From the NCBI GenBank assembly GCA_029204225.1, contig CM055100.1, positions 45,657,685 to 45,721,684 on the forward strand: a stretch of DNA of 64,000 bases, given 5' to 3'. Made by a program: the position numbers and the translations under genes. The stretch's first letter is position 1, and the number at the start of each line of letters is the position of its first letter. The DNA comes from Diphasiastrum complanatum. Lineage: Eukaryota; Streptophyta; Lycopodiopsida; Lycopodiales; Lycopodiaceae. Shown here one piece after another: positions 40,261-51,395 of the stretch. A model generated the notes under the pieces. It was not told the origin of the DNA. It saw only the letters and a program-made list of their open reading frames with translations, and searched no databases.

Positions 40261-41190
40261 GACAAATTAATGGTAGTGCATCTTCTTTACAAAGTATTAT
40301 GTAACAGAGTTATCAACAATCACATGCAAAACATTTCTACCAACGAGCGTTCATAGTATCATACATTTGTTCCTTCATCAGTTCATGTTTAGAACGTTAT
40401 CATCTTCGAAAAATTGTGAGTACTCTAAGTTCTTATTGCATACAAGCAAAAAATATCATTGAAGCCTCATATAGTATCTCATAGTTATGTTGAGATATTA
40501 TCGTTGGCATAACAAGTATCATGAGTGCACATATATGTTAGTCTACCAAGGGTAGTATCACCATAGCGCCATCATGCAAGTATCATTATGAGTAGTAGGC
40601 AACAACTAGTAAATTGTTGAGACAGACGCATGCATTGTTTAAGAATCTTTATCTACTTCTGATATTCAAAGAGGGTGAATAGAGGTTCATAGAATATATA
40701 TTGGCCAGGTACAGTTAGAACTGCAACATAAAGAGATGGTCCATCGCTTTGAAGATGGAGCTATCAACGAGATGTTATCATGCTCATTATGTAAGCAAAT
40801 CCGCAGATGGTAAACCGGATCTCTAGCTGGACAGAATCCGCTGTTTAGCGGCCCATTATACTTAAAAAATGTATCAATCTCATGTAAATCATTGCAACAA
40901 TGCTCTTGGTAACAATTCGCTATCAGAATCAATATGAAATTGCAAAGTGAGAGGTCTCATACCTGAAGTGAAGTTTACTATCGCTCTTGAGATATCATCC
41001 ACAAATATTTGCTTCGAAAAGTATATACCAGAAGTAAGAATGTAGTATCTATGATGATCAAACCATTGTGAGTTCATTCACAGTTCAGCAAATGAAACCA
41101 ATAATACTTTTTTGATGCAAATGATCATTCAATCAAACGAACCATAGCTTTCTTACCTTTTGGTTGCAATACTCTTCCGCAAAGCTTACA
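40261..41190. other. Intergenic stretch with short unrecognised frames
   Basis: Minus-strand frames at 40687-40932 and 40889-41077 overlap and could be parts of one small gene reading away from the promoter-like region at 41191-41313. No domain is recognised. Confidence 0.25.
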
Positions 41191-41313
41191 CATGTTTCCT
41201 CTTCTCCATGCAAGGATGGCAGTAGTAGAGAAGCTAGCCAAGAGAGCAAACACAAGAGAGAGAGAGAGCAAGAAGAGTGAAACTTAGGGTCGTAGTTATC
41301 TTCTCTTTTATAG
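41191..41313 (-). promoter_or_regulatory. Promoter-like region, minus strand
   Basis: On the minus strand CTATAAAAG (41313-41305) is followed by a CT-rich leader (CTCTTCTTGCTCTCTCTC). Then come an 8-codon frame from 41210 and an ATG at 41193 opening MCKLCGRVLQPK before a donor-like AAAAGGTAAGAA. This resembles a small plant gene start, but no convincing downstream exons were identified. Confidence 0.35.
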
Positions 41314-41597
41314 AGAACCCAGCACCCTTTGGTGCACCAGGTGTTAGAAGATGCTCACTGTTAGATTGAATCCTTATCATGTGCACTGATCACAGCCATT
41401 TGTTGAGAACCAAGTTTCCTACAAAAAGACTTAGTAGTTTCTTTTAAAAAAACTTTCTTATTTGAGGCCATGTTTCTGAGTTAAGCATGATAAGGCATTT
41501 TTTTGGGTAAAGTATCATAAGGAAAAAGTCTATTTTTGTTGTTTTGAAAACCAACTGAAATGTAGTATAAATATAGTAGAGTCCATGTGTTTGTGTT

Positions 41598-41856
<259 letters not shown>

Positions 41857-42092
41857 TGGATCTTGTAGAGAAATGGAGGAGGATCGTGAGAGAGGGAGAG
41901 GGGGAACAATGTGTATGCATGGGGCAGGATGCATACATCCTCCTCCCCATGCATGCATCTAAGAATTTTGGTTAATTTTTTCTAAGAAAGTACATGGGAA
42001 GAAGATGCACCCATGCCACCATGGGTGCAGCATCCTCCTACCTCATGCATAGGCACAAATGTGACACACAGGCATATATATATATATATATG

Positions 42093-42121
42093 CTAGTAAA
42101 GAGTGCCCGTCGTTGACGGGC
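42093..42121 (-). repeat. Helitron 3' terminus
   Basis: On the minus strand the hairpin GCCCGTC-AAC-GACGGGC (42121-42105) is followed after eight bases by CTAG (42096-42093). A short stem-loop just before a terminal CTRR is the Helitron 3' signature. It lies 110 bp beyond the end of the helicase frame in the right orientation. The next base is C rather than the usual T. An (AT)n tract follows. Confidence 0.7.
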
Positions 42122-42206
42122 AATGGCGGCCGATCTAGGCGACGACCGATGATCTGGAAATTGAGTACCTCATTGACGGGCGATGATTTTTCGATGATTT
42201 GAAAAT

Positions 42207-43387
42207 TTAGTATGTCCTCGTTGACGGGTGAAAGATGTATGTGTGTATGTGGCCAACGTGTGCCAGCCAACGTATCGCATTGTTCGGGAGGGGCACTCTC
42301 GAAAGTGCGACATACAGTTGCCCATGACTAAACATTGGCCGAGGCAAATACAATCCAATCGTGTCCATAGTTTGCCCCTGTGCTTTGTTTATTATCATGG
42401 CAAATGCTGCTCTGATAGAAAACTGGACCCTCTGCAATTCAAACAGTATGTTCGAATCGCTTGGCACTATAGGGATACATGGAATAAGGACTCTACTCCC
42501 TATATTCTTCCTGGTCACTATCTCTGCCTCTATGACTTGTCTACCTAGTCTACGAATGATGAGTCTCGTACCATTGCACAATCCTTTGTGCAACGCGATA
42601 GACCGCAACAACATCACTATCATGCCAACCTTCAACACCAATCTGTGGGGAGGACATCCACTCGGTTGCAAGCTATTCAAAAACTCTATTGGGTACACAT
42701 CAGAGTCATCACGCTCAACCACACTATCAGCACTATAAAATGTGCAAGCATTGCTCAACAACTTTCGAATTGATCTCTCCACGTTTTCGTTCAACGAAGT
42801 CAATATTGCACAGCTTCTTAAAAAATCAACATCCATGTAACGTCGTGCAATATCGGGAAAATTGAACGAAATCAATTCACACACATTCCACATCCTTACA
42901 CACATACACTCTGGCAAAGAAATCAAATCCAAGCCACACTGCATGAATGTGGGCTCGCGACCATCTCCAATACTCGACAAATACTCTGTGAACCTCGACT
43001 GCTCGTTCCTATCGGCTCCCTCCACACCCATAACGTGCATGTTCATTGACAGTTTGTGCACCTCCATATATTTCCACAAACGCAAACACTTTAGTGAAGC
43101 GCTCACAATCTATGCACGAGTGCCCGTCGCACCACCGGGAGCACCTGATGGAAATCACCACCAAAAACGATCAGAATCCCTCCAAATGGAGTATCAATAC
43201 CCAATATGTCCCATAGAGATCGATCCACACACTCAATGGCATACTTATGTACCATGGGAGCCTCATCCCAATATCTCCTCTTAGCAACATATCTACGTCT
43301 CATTCTTCTAACCCTGGCCGATCTTGACTCCTCTTCAGGGGTCCTGTACGATGGATGGTTACGCACCTCTACGGGCATAACATACAT
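42207..43387 (-). pseudogene. Helitron PIF1-like helicase, C-terminal part
   Basis: Two frames join near 43105. The upstream one has WDEAPMVHKYAIECVDRSL and FGGDFHQVLPVVRR (helicase motifs II and III). The downstream one (299 residues) has ASLKCLRLWKYMEVHKLSMN, CTFYSADSVVE, GMIVMLLRSIALHKGLCNGTR and INKAQGQTMDTIGLYL with GQLYVALSR (motifs V and VI). These are Helitron helicase blocks in order. The Walker A motif and the Rep nuclease are absent. Where Walker A should precede WDEAP, the frame carries the unrelated VRNHPSYRTPE segment. It is a truncated, non-autonomous copy whose 3' end is at 42093. Confidence 0.88.
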
Positions 43388-43725
43388 AACAGATATCGAA
43401 TCTACTCCCTCAAATGATTCTCTACCTCTAACCAGCGTAAAACCATCTCTATATTGTCAATATTGGACATCGGATCCAATGGGATAGACGAAGTTGCAGC
43501 CGCATCTATAGACGTCAAACAAATTCTCGCACCTACTTCTAGACCTCTTGTCAAAGAATCGACATATGTGATGGAACCTGTTCCAAATATACTCAATAGG
43601 ACATCCTCATGTAAATCCAATCCCCCTACTGACATACCAACATCTCCCACAGTATGTGTGTCATCCAAATGTGGTGGAATCAATTCCATCCCTTCTAACA
43701 ACATCATACACCTGCTCCAACTCAT
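43388..43725 (-). pseudogene. Unrecognised coding segment upstream of the Helitron helicase
   Basis: Minus-strand frames read IPPHLDDTHTVGDVGMSVGG...ITYVDSLTRGLEVGARIC and ...NIEMVLRWLEVENHLR, then in another frame FTLVRGRESFEGVDSISV before VRNHPSYRTPE. The text is protein-like and not helicase. It may be a captured gene fragment or an accessory Helitron ORF. Confidence 0.4.
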
Positions 43726-43872
43726 GAGGAAGAAGCCTCCTCTTTGTTCTTCTCATTTCCCTAATTATGTTTTTATCCTTTTTTGTTAAAAGTAAAAATG
43801 CAGCCTATATAAGTGAGCCATGGATGTTTTCAGAGTTTGATTTTGACGGGCTTTTTACCGTGATTTATCCAT

Positions 43873-45111
43873 GTGCAGGAAGATATTGAAGATTTTAGAG
43901 TATCGAAGGTCAGTGCAGTTGGTAGGCGACGACTTTTGGTTAGAAGAGATAAAGGAAAGATGTTTTTGCATTTATGCTACTATAATAGATGCCTTGAGAG
44001 TATAAACATTAAACAGCTTTATTCTAAGACTTTACTTCATATATTTGATTACATTGATGACATCTTTGAGCAGATTGTGTTTGATTATATTCCACCTTGT
44101 ATGTGCTCGATTTCTAAATGTTTTAAAGAGTTTATTGACAATGAGTTTGGAAATGTTATTTCTATGAATATTGGAATTATCTATAGTAAACTTTTAAGGA
44201 ACGACCTGAACAAAGGACTTAATCATATTCCGCTACGTTAGTCTAACATTAATGAGGTAGCTTTGGAACTTTACCATGGATGGTTTAAATGTGTTGCTTT
44301 CTTACCTTGCTATCAGAATGTGGATCATAATATTATTATGGAACATGCTTTAATCTGCAAGCTTACTATGACAAACTTTTATAAGAAGACTAGATGGCTA
44401 CATGGTAAAAACTTCGCAAAGATGGATTTAAAGAATGCCATTGATGAACGTGACTGGATCACTACCTTTCTTTATGTGAATGGAATAGATAAAGCCCAGC
44501 ATAATCCTTGTTTTATGTGCATTAACTTTGTTAGAAATTTGGCGTTGCAAAGATTATCAAGTCCAAATTTTGCTCCTTTTCCAAACACTGAAAACAATAA
44601 CAATGATAATGCTTTGACGGTTATTAAGCATACTTGTGCTAATATATTACCAAATGATCTTCTTGGGATAGAAGAATTACCTTTTCTTCTCTGCACTTTT
44701 AAAGCACATAAAAATACTTTTAGATGGATTACAAATGCACATGACTGTTACTTTTCAAAGGTGGCCATATTTCTTTCTGGAGCTCTTGGTATTCTGTCTC
44801 CACTCCTCATGGAGGGGGCAGGCCTTAAGGCACATTCATACTGGAGTTACCTAAATGTGGATACCAACCTATTCTGGTAGTGTGACTCATCCACTAATTT
44901 CTATCTTAATGTGCCATATAAGATCACGTCTATGTGGTCCACTGATATCTCTAAGTGTTATGAAAACATCCCTTTTAATGGCCCAGATGGACTTAAGACA
45001 ATTATACGAAAAATGATTTTGTATGCTTTCAAATTTAGGAAGAACAAAAATCTTGCCTATAAGTGGAAATGTAATTTTAAGAATTGTAATTGGAAATGGA
45101 TTAGTCCTTAA
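43873..45111 (+). pseudogene. Unusual reverse transcriptase, N-terminal region through RT motif 3
   Basis: A single frame is broken only by two TAG codons (44239-44241 and 44878-44880). It contains IDDIFEQIVFDYIPPCMCS, LNKGLNHIPLR, ELYHGWFKCVAFL, FLLCTFKAHKNTFRWITNA (finger region) and STDISKCYENIPFNGPDGL. The last, with DI.KCYENIP, resembles RT motif 3/A of Penelope-like, TERT-like and related cellular RTs, not that of LTR or L1 elements. It ends where the minus-strand Gypsy relic begins, so the palm (GIPMG, YxDD) is missing here. No ATG start is visible; the frame opens after a TGA at 43861. Family assignment is tentative. Confidence 0.6.
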
Positions 45112-46066
45112 TTCGTTCTTCCGTCCAGCGAGGATCTACTACAACTAAATAAACGAGGCGTGCCTTGTTGGCATAGTCGATTATGAAGATGCGATAATAA
45201 TTGGTATGACCGAGGAAGACATATACTTCCTTCACTGTTGTAGGTAAGGGCATGTCCACTATAACCTTGATTTTTGACGGGTCGGTAGAAATACCATCCT
45301 TTGAGATTATATGCCCGAGTAAGACCCCATGGGTGACCCATATTTGGCATTTTTCAAGGTTTAGTGAGATTCCAAATCTACAACATCGAATGAAGATTTT
45401 CTCCAGGGCATCAAGGTGTGTATCTGCGGAGGAATGTACACCTAGATCGTCGAGATAAATCTCCACGATCCGATGTAATAGATCTTGAAAGGCCAGTTGC
45501 ATGACCCTTTGGAACGTTGAAGGGACATTGCATAAGTCAAAAGGCATAACGTTATAAGCGTAAACCCCGTTCTCTGTGGCAAAGGCCGTTTTATGTTTAT
45601 CCTCAGGGGCTATTTGATCAAGGAAATAACCGTTGAATCCATCCAAGAAGCTGAAAGCTTAAGCTCCTGCCATTTCCTCTAGGATTTGAGTCGTTAAAGG
45701 CAAGGGAAAATGGTCTTTCTTCGTAACCGCATTAAGGTTTTTGAGATCGATACAGATACGAAGCTTGCCATTTTTCTTGGGTACAACCACAATGGGTGAT
45801 ACCCAATCATTATGTTGAACTTCATAAATGAAGCCTGCATCCAACAATTTCTTAATATCTTTGTCGATCCTCTCACGATAGACATGGTTAAATCGATAGG
45901 GTTTATCCCTATTAGGCTTAGCATTGTCTTCTAAAGGAATCCTATGGACGACTATTTCAGGTGGGATTCCTTTCATTTCTGTATAATTCCATGCAAATAT
46001 ATCCTTGTATTTGCAGTAACGTTTCCAGATCAGAAAGTTGGGTTGATGACAAATGTGCACCAACAT
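45101..46066 (-). pseudogene. Gypsy reverse transcriptase
   Basis: One frame is broken by a single TAA at 45659-45661. It shows IFAWNYTEMKGIPPEIVVHRI, LLDAGFIYEVQHNDWVSPIV, VPKKNGKLRICIDLKNLNA, FSFLDGFNGY, KTAFATENGVYAYNVMPFDL, the active-site EIYLDDLGVHS and KCQIWVTHGVLLGHIISKDGI. Both catalytic aspartates of YLDD are intact. The stop replaces the base of the conserved segment just before FLDG. The protein ends at TNYYRIFI...WTEERIKD, before RNase H. Confidence 0.92.
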
Positions 46067-47522
46067 GAACTATTTGATCTATCTCCTCGTCAGGATCTTT
46101 AAGGTTTAGTGGAATGGTCTTAGCAGGTCCTTCAAAGGAGTTGGAATTTGGTGTAGGCTCCCGATGTGGCTGTGGTAACTGGATAACAACGTCATCCATT
46201 GTAAAGTCTTTGAACTTCTGTGGAAGATCAAAAGGTGGGTCCACAAAATTTTTTGGGACTTTGGGAATCATCTGAGTTGATTCACTACCGGACGTGGAAG
46301 CTTGGTCGGATTGTTTAGTTTCTGTCCCTTTGGACAAGGGCTTGATCAGCTGTTTAAGCTTCTCACGCATCTGTTTTTGACGCTCGGTTAATTTTGTATT
46401 AATAACTTTAGTTTTTTGTAACCGAGGTTTTTGTTGTTTTTGAGTGGGCGGTGTCCTCACTTATTAGATCGTCGTCGATTGTATCCTAGACTTCGTCGGG
46501 ATACACATCCCATGTATATACTTTGGGTTTGGGGTACCTTGGATGTCAGTTGGACGTGAGCCAATGGTCCTGGTGTCGTTATCTCCTTAGGAATTGTTTT
46601 TGGCAGATAAGATTGTGCATCTAGATATAGGAGTACATGTTCATCCGTCATGTCTACATCATCCATGGAAAGAATACCTCTTCCAATACATGGGCGGTAG
46701 AGACACTAGGTTCTCCTGGGCACCACGCAATAGGAATCGGGTCAGTCATCATAAGTGGGATGATGGGTGTGTCAATGTCTGTAGAAGATGGGAGAATATC
46801 CACATCTGCTGCAACAGTTTCGATACGACGTTGATTGGAATCAGTACAGTCCACAGTGGCTAGTGCATGACCCCAATTGATTATGTCCGTGGATCTCGTA
46901 TAGTGACTTTTTGGTTGGATCAGGATGCTATCTGATTCGTCATATGTTGTGGATGACCAATCATCATATACCTTGGCGGGCTTGACATGGCCTGTTGAGT
47001 CAACTGTGACTCGTTTATCGTGGTTACTAAAGGTAATTTTGCTATGCTTCCAATCTTGGACAACCCCTGCCATCTGGAGCCAGGGTGTACCAAGAAGGAG
47101 GTTATATGTATTGTTATCTTCTAGTAATCTAAGATGACACAATCTAGCACAAATTTGACACCTGCTATGCGAACTTTTATATTTGATAAATGACCAGCAA
47201 GGTTAGTAGCTCGTTGATCAGCCATGCGAAGTTCATATTGTGGTTGATCGAGGGTATGAAAGCGCCATGACTGTGCTAATGACAAAGCCATGATATTAAT
47301 GCCTGATCTGCTATCTAGGATAGCAGATACAATGGGATAGTCTTTATAGGACAAAGGTAGGGTTATGTTAGTCCCCTTAGCAACACCATTCATAGGAATC
47401 TGGGGAATTTCAGGAATCTCTTCTGTTTCTCGTTGTTCATCAGGAATTGTAGGCAGCTCAAAATTTCGATGGATATAACGTTGAAGCCCAGTGAAGGATT
47501 TTATTGCGGTATGAAACGGCAT
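45957..47522 (-). pseudogene. Gypsy protease and linker region
   Basis: Frames 47121-47522, 46654-47142, 46457-46666 and 45957-46460 are consecutive pieces. The first contains PIVSAILDSRSGINIMALSL, the retroviral-type aspartic protease site, where the usual DTGSG or DSGSG reads DSRSG. NLLLGTPWLQMAGVVQDW is the standard end of the protease. The linker (46457-46660) is variable and precedes the RT. Frame changes near 47130, 46660 and 46060 break the protein. Confidence 0.8.
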
Positions 47523-47643
47523 GGTGAGTCGAGCTTGAAGGAGGTCATAAACTTACTTCAAGTCCCTGTAGGGATTGCTCCTTTTCGGGGATATGAGCTG
47601 AGAACAGACTTTCTGTATGTTTTTCCTCTCACAAAAACTCATC

Positions 47644-48791
47644 TCAAAACTCATTGTATTGCCGTTGTTCCACCTTTGGATCTGGGTAATCTTTTGGTAA
47701 TGTGGAAGCCGTCAAGTGGCTTCCCTGGAGGTCAGTTGATTTGACATTATTTTGTTGTTGTTCTTGTTGTTGGCATTGTGCTCTAGTGAGGACTCTAACA
47801 GGTTCGGATGAAATATGACGTGCTGGAAGAATCCTATTAGGTTGTTCAGGACAATCCTTGAAACTGTGTTTACGGACACAGTCGGGACATTCCGCATGGT
47901 ATTGATTTTTTACTTTACAGTCACCCATGGATTTTCTGGTGGTGTTGAATACTCATCTCGTTTGCACGAGCATGAGTTGTCGGTTTGATAATGTTGAGAA
48001 CTAGCAGATGGAAGTGTTGTATCTTGATAATAGGAATGATCGTAGGAGTTTTCAACAAGATGTGTTTGTGTAGACTCTTGAGGATTTCTATGTTTTTGTG
48101 GTCCTAGATCTGGTTGTCCTCTTGGAGGTGGTCCTAAGAGTGCCAGCTGTGGTTGAGGTTCATGTCTAGGTTGTCTGGGCAACTCTTGTATATGGACTTG
48201 GTTGTTTCGTGGTTGGTAGTGCATGTGTTGGTTTTGTGAGACAAACGGTTGTTGAGGAGGTTGAGTATGTCCTCTTGACTGGTTGTGAGGGTGGTTCCTC
48301 AGGCTATAATAGCAATAAAGAGAGGTATACCCCATAAAGTCGCAGATTTCACATTTGATCAAGGAAGTGTATGGGACCGGTTGGTATGAAGTACACTCAT
48401 TGCAAGCGTGTGCACCTCGATAGTGAGGGCACCACGTGTTCTCTCGTCTATGGTCGATTTGGCCAGTGGGTAATTGACCTGGCATCAAACTCTGAATAGA
48501 CTTAAGAGTGTTTTGAAACTCTTTTGTGAGTTTCTCCATCTGTTGTTGGTGTTGTTGGTTAAGCAACTCCATCTGTGTTTTCCACAACTGTTCTCGAGTT
48601 TCGTCGTTTGGTCGAGCTTCTTGGACAACACAATGTGTTCTCCATTCACGTGGTTCATTGACATCAGAGCACTCGTCTTCCTCTCGAATGGCATCAGACA
48701 TGGCTTGTTTCAATGATGTATATTCATCATTGGAACGAAGTTCACATCTTATCCATCGTGGGGGTCCAACGAGGAACCAAATTATGAGCAT
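47644..48791 (-). pseudogene. Gypsy gag with zinc knuckles
   Basis: The 293-codon frame (MLIIWFLVGPPRW...) begins just inside the LTR. It has a QxQMEKLTKEFQ coiled stretch near residue 85 and cysteine/histidine clusters (CPHYRGAHACNEC, CEICDFMGYTSLYC), then a Q/P/H-rich tail. A one-frame step leads to CPDCVRKHSFKDC at 47928-47880, a CX2CX3HX4C knuckle like those of the nested gag at 20200. The core gag fold is not recognisable. Confidence 0.65.
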
Positions 48792-49111
48792 AGACTCAGT
48801 GGGTTGTTCTTGTACCTGACTTTTTAATCTTTTGAATCATTCAATATATAACTCGTGGAGGATCCTCTTTATTTGCTCAAGATAACTTGACAATACATTC
48901 AAAGCTCCCTCACAAGAGAGGGGAGCCCTTAAATAAGCAAGAAGGCTGCCCATGTGGAGCCCAAGTGTCAATTCCACCAAATTAGAAATTACATGTGGAA
49001 TTTGCCCTTCCACTAAAGGTCACCATCAAAAGGTGGCTCACTCTAACTAATTTAGGGGGGGGGGGTTCTACATTTATTTACAAAGCCTAGGAAATATGAC
49101 TAGCTCCTACA
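48785..49111 (-). repeat. LTR of the minus-strand Gypsy element
   Basis: On the minus strand it starts TGTAGGAGCTAG and ends CTATGCTCA, 327 bp. A TATA-like CTTATTTAAGGG lies at 48938-48927, and an 11-base G run sits at 49055-49065 on the plus strand. A primer site could not be assigned with confidence. Confidence 0.55.
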
Positions 49112-49395
49112 TGGTCGTTCCTTCTCTCGGATACACCATGTAGGCTCATATAGATATTTCACTGTCATCATAGCTAGTAATTTCTCGGCTCTCATGCTCA
49201 GCTCTCAGTTTCTTCTGCTCTCCTCCTTCTGAGACCTCCTTGGTCATAGGTGAGAGGTATTCTGTGTCTTTAGCTTGGCTCGGCATCTGGGGGATTCTCT
49301 GGAATCTGCTAACACTTTTAACCACAAAAAATCCTTTCCAAGGATGAAAAAACGTAATCATAAAAATTACAATATAGAAACTAATGACTTTTCAG
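49112..49395. other. Short unclassified stretch
   Basis: No supported feature. Confidence 0.3.
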
Positions 49396-49470
49396 GCTGA
49401 TAATTTCAAAAAAAAACTTTTTTATGTAAAAAGTGTCGTTCCCAACATCTTAAAGAACTGCATAAAATGA
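49396..49470 (+). pseudogene. Second copy of the ADNFKK-motif fragment
   Basis: It reads ADNFKKKLF then KSVVPNILKN on the plus strand and matches 40052-40135 closely at nucleotide level (GGCTGATAA.TTCAAAAAAAA). Confidence 0.5.
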
Positions 49471-49756
49471 CAAGTAAATATTCATGAATGCCTGTAAATA
49501 TTCAACCTGTCCAAGTCTGGCAAGTCTTTTCATAAAATGACAAGTACCAGTTACACCATGTGGGGGAACATGCAAAGCCCATGGGTATACCACAAACCTG
49601 CCTCCAAGCTTTGTTTCCGAGTCTGACAATGCAATGATCAATCAGCAAGTAAGTATGCCATTGGAGGTCTTCTTGCGCAACCGAGCGAGTATGGCAAAGA
49701 CTTTCCCATAAGTTTCTTGAGCAGGCAACTGGTGCCTGCTGAAGTAAACTATACAA
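49450..49756 (-). pseudogene. Unusual reverse transcriptase, palm region
   Basis: The minus strand reads HTYLLIDHCIVRLGNKAWRQV followed by CGIPMGFACSPTWCNWYLSFYEK. After a frame change comes FMKRLARLGQVEYLQAF. RQ..GIPMG..CSP..CN.Y is the RT4 block of Penelope/TERT-like RTs. The sequence ends just before the YxDD box should appear. This region follows directly after the part preserved at 43873-45111 in the protein order, but on the opposite strand, so it is a second fragment of the same family. Confidence 0.6.
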
Positions 49757-49872
49757 CTACCGAGAGAGAAGCATTGGCGATGGTCTATGCGGTACAACAA
49801 CTACAACATTATTTATTAGGCCAGACCTTTGTATTCTACACAGACCATCAAGCACTTCTATATATTGTATTG
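49744..49872 (+). pseudogene. Gypsy RNase H fragment
   Basis: VNYTTTEREALAMVYAVQQL, then HYLLGQTFVFYTDHQALLYI is the conserved core of Gypsy RNase H (catalytic Glu in TEREALA and Asp in TDHQAL). It is about 43 codons long and flanked by unrelated sequence. Confidence 0.85.
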
Positions 49873-50306
49873 GAGATTGGTGTTGTGTGACTTCATTTGC
49901 AGGTGTTTAGATGTCTAAAACCAGAGGCAAAGTTGAATTCAATTCACATAATCAAGATAGCAAGTTTTGCTTGCTCCAAGCATTGACTTCTAAGCGAGTT
50001 TTGGAGGTGATTTCATAGAGGAGGATTTCTAGCATTCAAGGAGAGGGAAGATCAGAGTTTTGGGGACTCTTCAAGGCTGTTCTAAGGTGCAGTGGACACC
50101 TCCTAAAGTGATTTAGGTTTAGTCCAACCATTGCTTGACTTATGCACCAAATTAGATCGATTTTTCATCAATTTTGATCATTTTTTGCTTGTGATTGGAT
50201 AGTAGATTGTGTTGCATCCTCATTAAGTTCCATTTAGATCTTTTACAAGTGATTTTGGAAGTATATTAGGTTGCTGAATTTCACTCTTGATCAGATAATG
50301 CATCAT
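49873..50306. other. Unclassified stretch
   Basis: No supported gene. Confidence 0.3.
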
Positions 50307-50450
50307 AATCATAGCATCAAGATTCTTAGAAGTGACAATGGTGGAGAATTCATCTCCAATGAGGTGGATCAAGAAAGAGACTTCTTGTCCTTACACTCCT
50401 CAACAAAATGGAGTTGTTGAAAGAAGAAATAGAACATTATTTAGTCCAAA
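50307..50450 (+). pseudogene. Copia integrase fragment
   Basis: IKILRSDNGGEFISNEV, then in a shifted frame SCPYTPQQNGVVERRNRTL. These carry the second catalytic Asp and the catalytic Glu of Copia integrase. The surroundings are unrelated. Confidence 0.85.
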
Positions 50451-51395
50451 ATATGTCTATGGAAGATGATTACGAATGAGAACAAAGAGAATGAAGAGAA
50501 TGAGAGGTATACATAAGAATGACAAGAAGTTCTAAACTATAGGGATTAGTTAACTACAGTTCATGAACCTTGAATCCAAATTAACCTCAGGTTTACAAAT
50601 ACGGATAGCAAAGGTGTATTCGGGCAACAATGGTGGTCCAATCACAATCGTTTGTTCTGCCTGGCGGGATTTTTGAAAATCTCCAAATTTTGACAGGGGA
50701 ATGCCAAAAAAAATTTCGTCTGTCAAGTACTATTACAGTTCGTCACATATGGATGCAATTTACTGGGCCACTTGGACATTTAAAGCGTGCAAAGTAAAAA
50801 AGAAAATCATCTTTACAAAGGGCCCATTATAAGTTCTAATATCCCCTAATGGGAGGAACATAAGCTTCCTATCAGATTGGCCCTCAACATTCATACAAAG
50901 AGGTAGAACATATCATAAATGGGTGCATTACTACAAAGCAGTTTAGTGACTATTTTACTTTATACAAAAAATGTTTGAAACATTGAAAATGCTCTCATCT
51001 ATGGGTGCATATGCATCAACCAGAGTCCAGTGACTATCTACCTATGTGTTTGGTCTGAGTGAGGAGCTGGGTGGAACTTCGTGAAACGAAGTTCCAATCA
51101 AAGTCGAGCATGGGGTGTCTAATTCACACAAAAAATGTTTGAAACATTTTATGGGTGCATATGCATCAACCAGTCCAGTGACTGTCTAATTCACACAAAT
51201 TACTAAAAAAAAGGGTATAAGGGACATCTTTTATAGGCGCCCAATCAACCTGTATTTCAGCAACTGTCTACAACAAGCAATCTCTTCTTAAAGAAGAGAA
51301 AAAACTTCTTGTAATAGGGTGCATTTTCTTCTATTAGTCATGAGACTAAAGTAAGCCAAAATGAAAGAAGCTAGAACTCTTTTTCTAGTTCTGAA
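50451..51395. other. Unclassified stretch with local repeats
   Basis: ATGGGTGCATATGCATCAAC with CAGTCCAGTGACT near 51001 recurs near 51151. ACAAAAAATGTTTGAAACATT recurs near 50964 and 51127. No gene is supported. Confidence 0.45.

Larger units (their letters stand above)
45101..49111 (-). mobile_element. Truncated Gypsy (Ty3) retrotransposon, minus strand
   Basis: Reading leftward: LTR (48785-49111), gag, zinc knuckle, protease, linker, RT. The element stops inside the RT/RNase H connection at 45101. RNase H, integrase and the second LTR are absent. At 45101-45111 it abuts the plus-strand RT relic, so truncation occurred at that junction. Several frame changes and stops show age. Confidence 0.85.
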
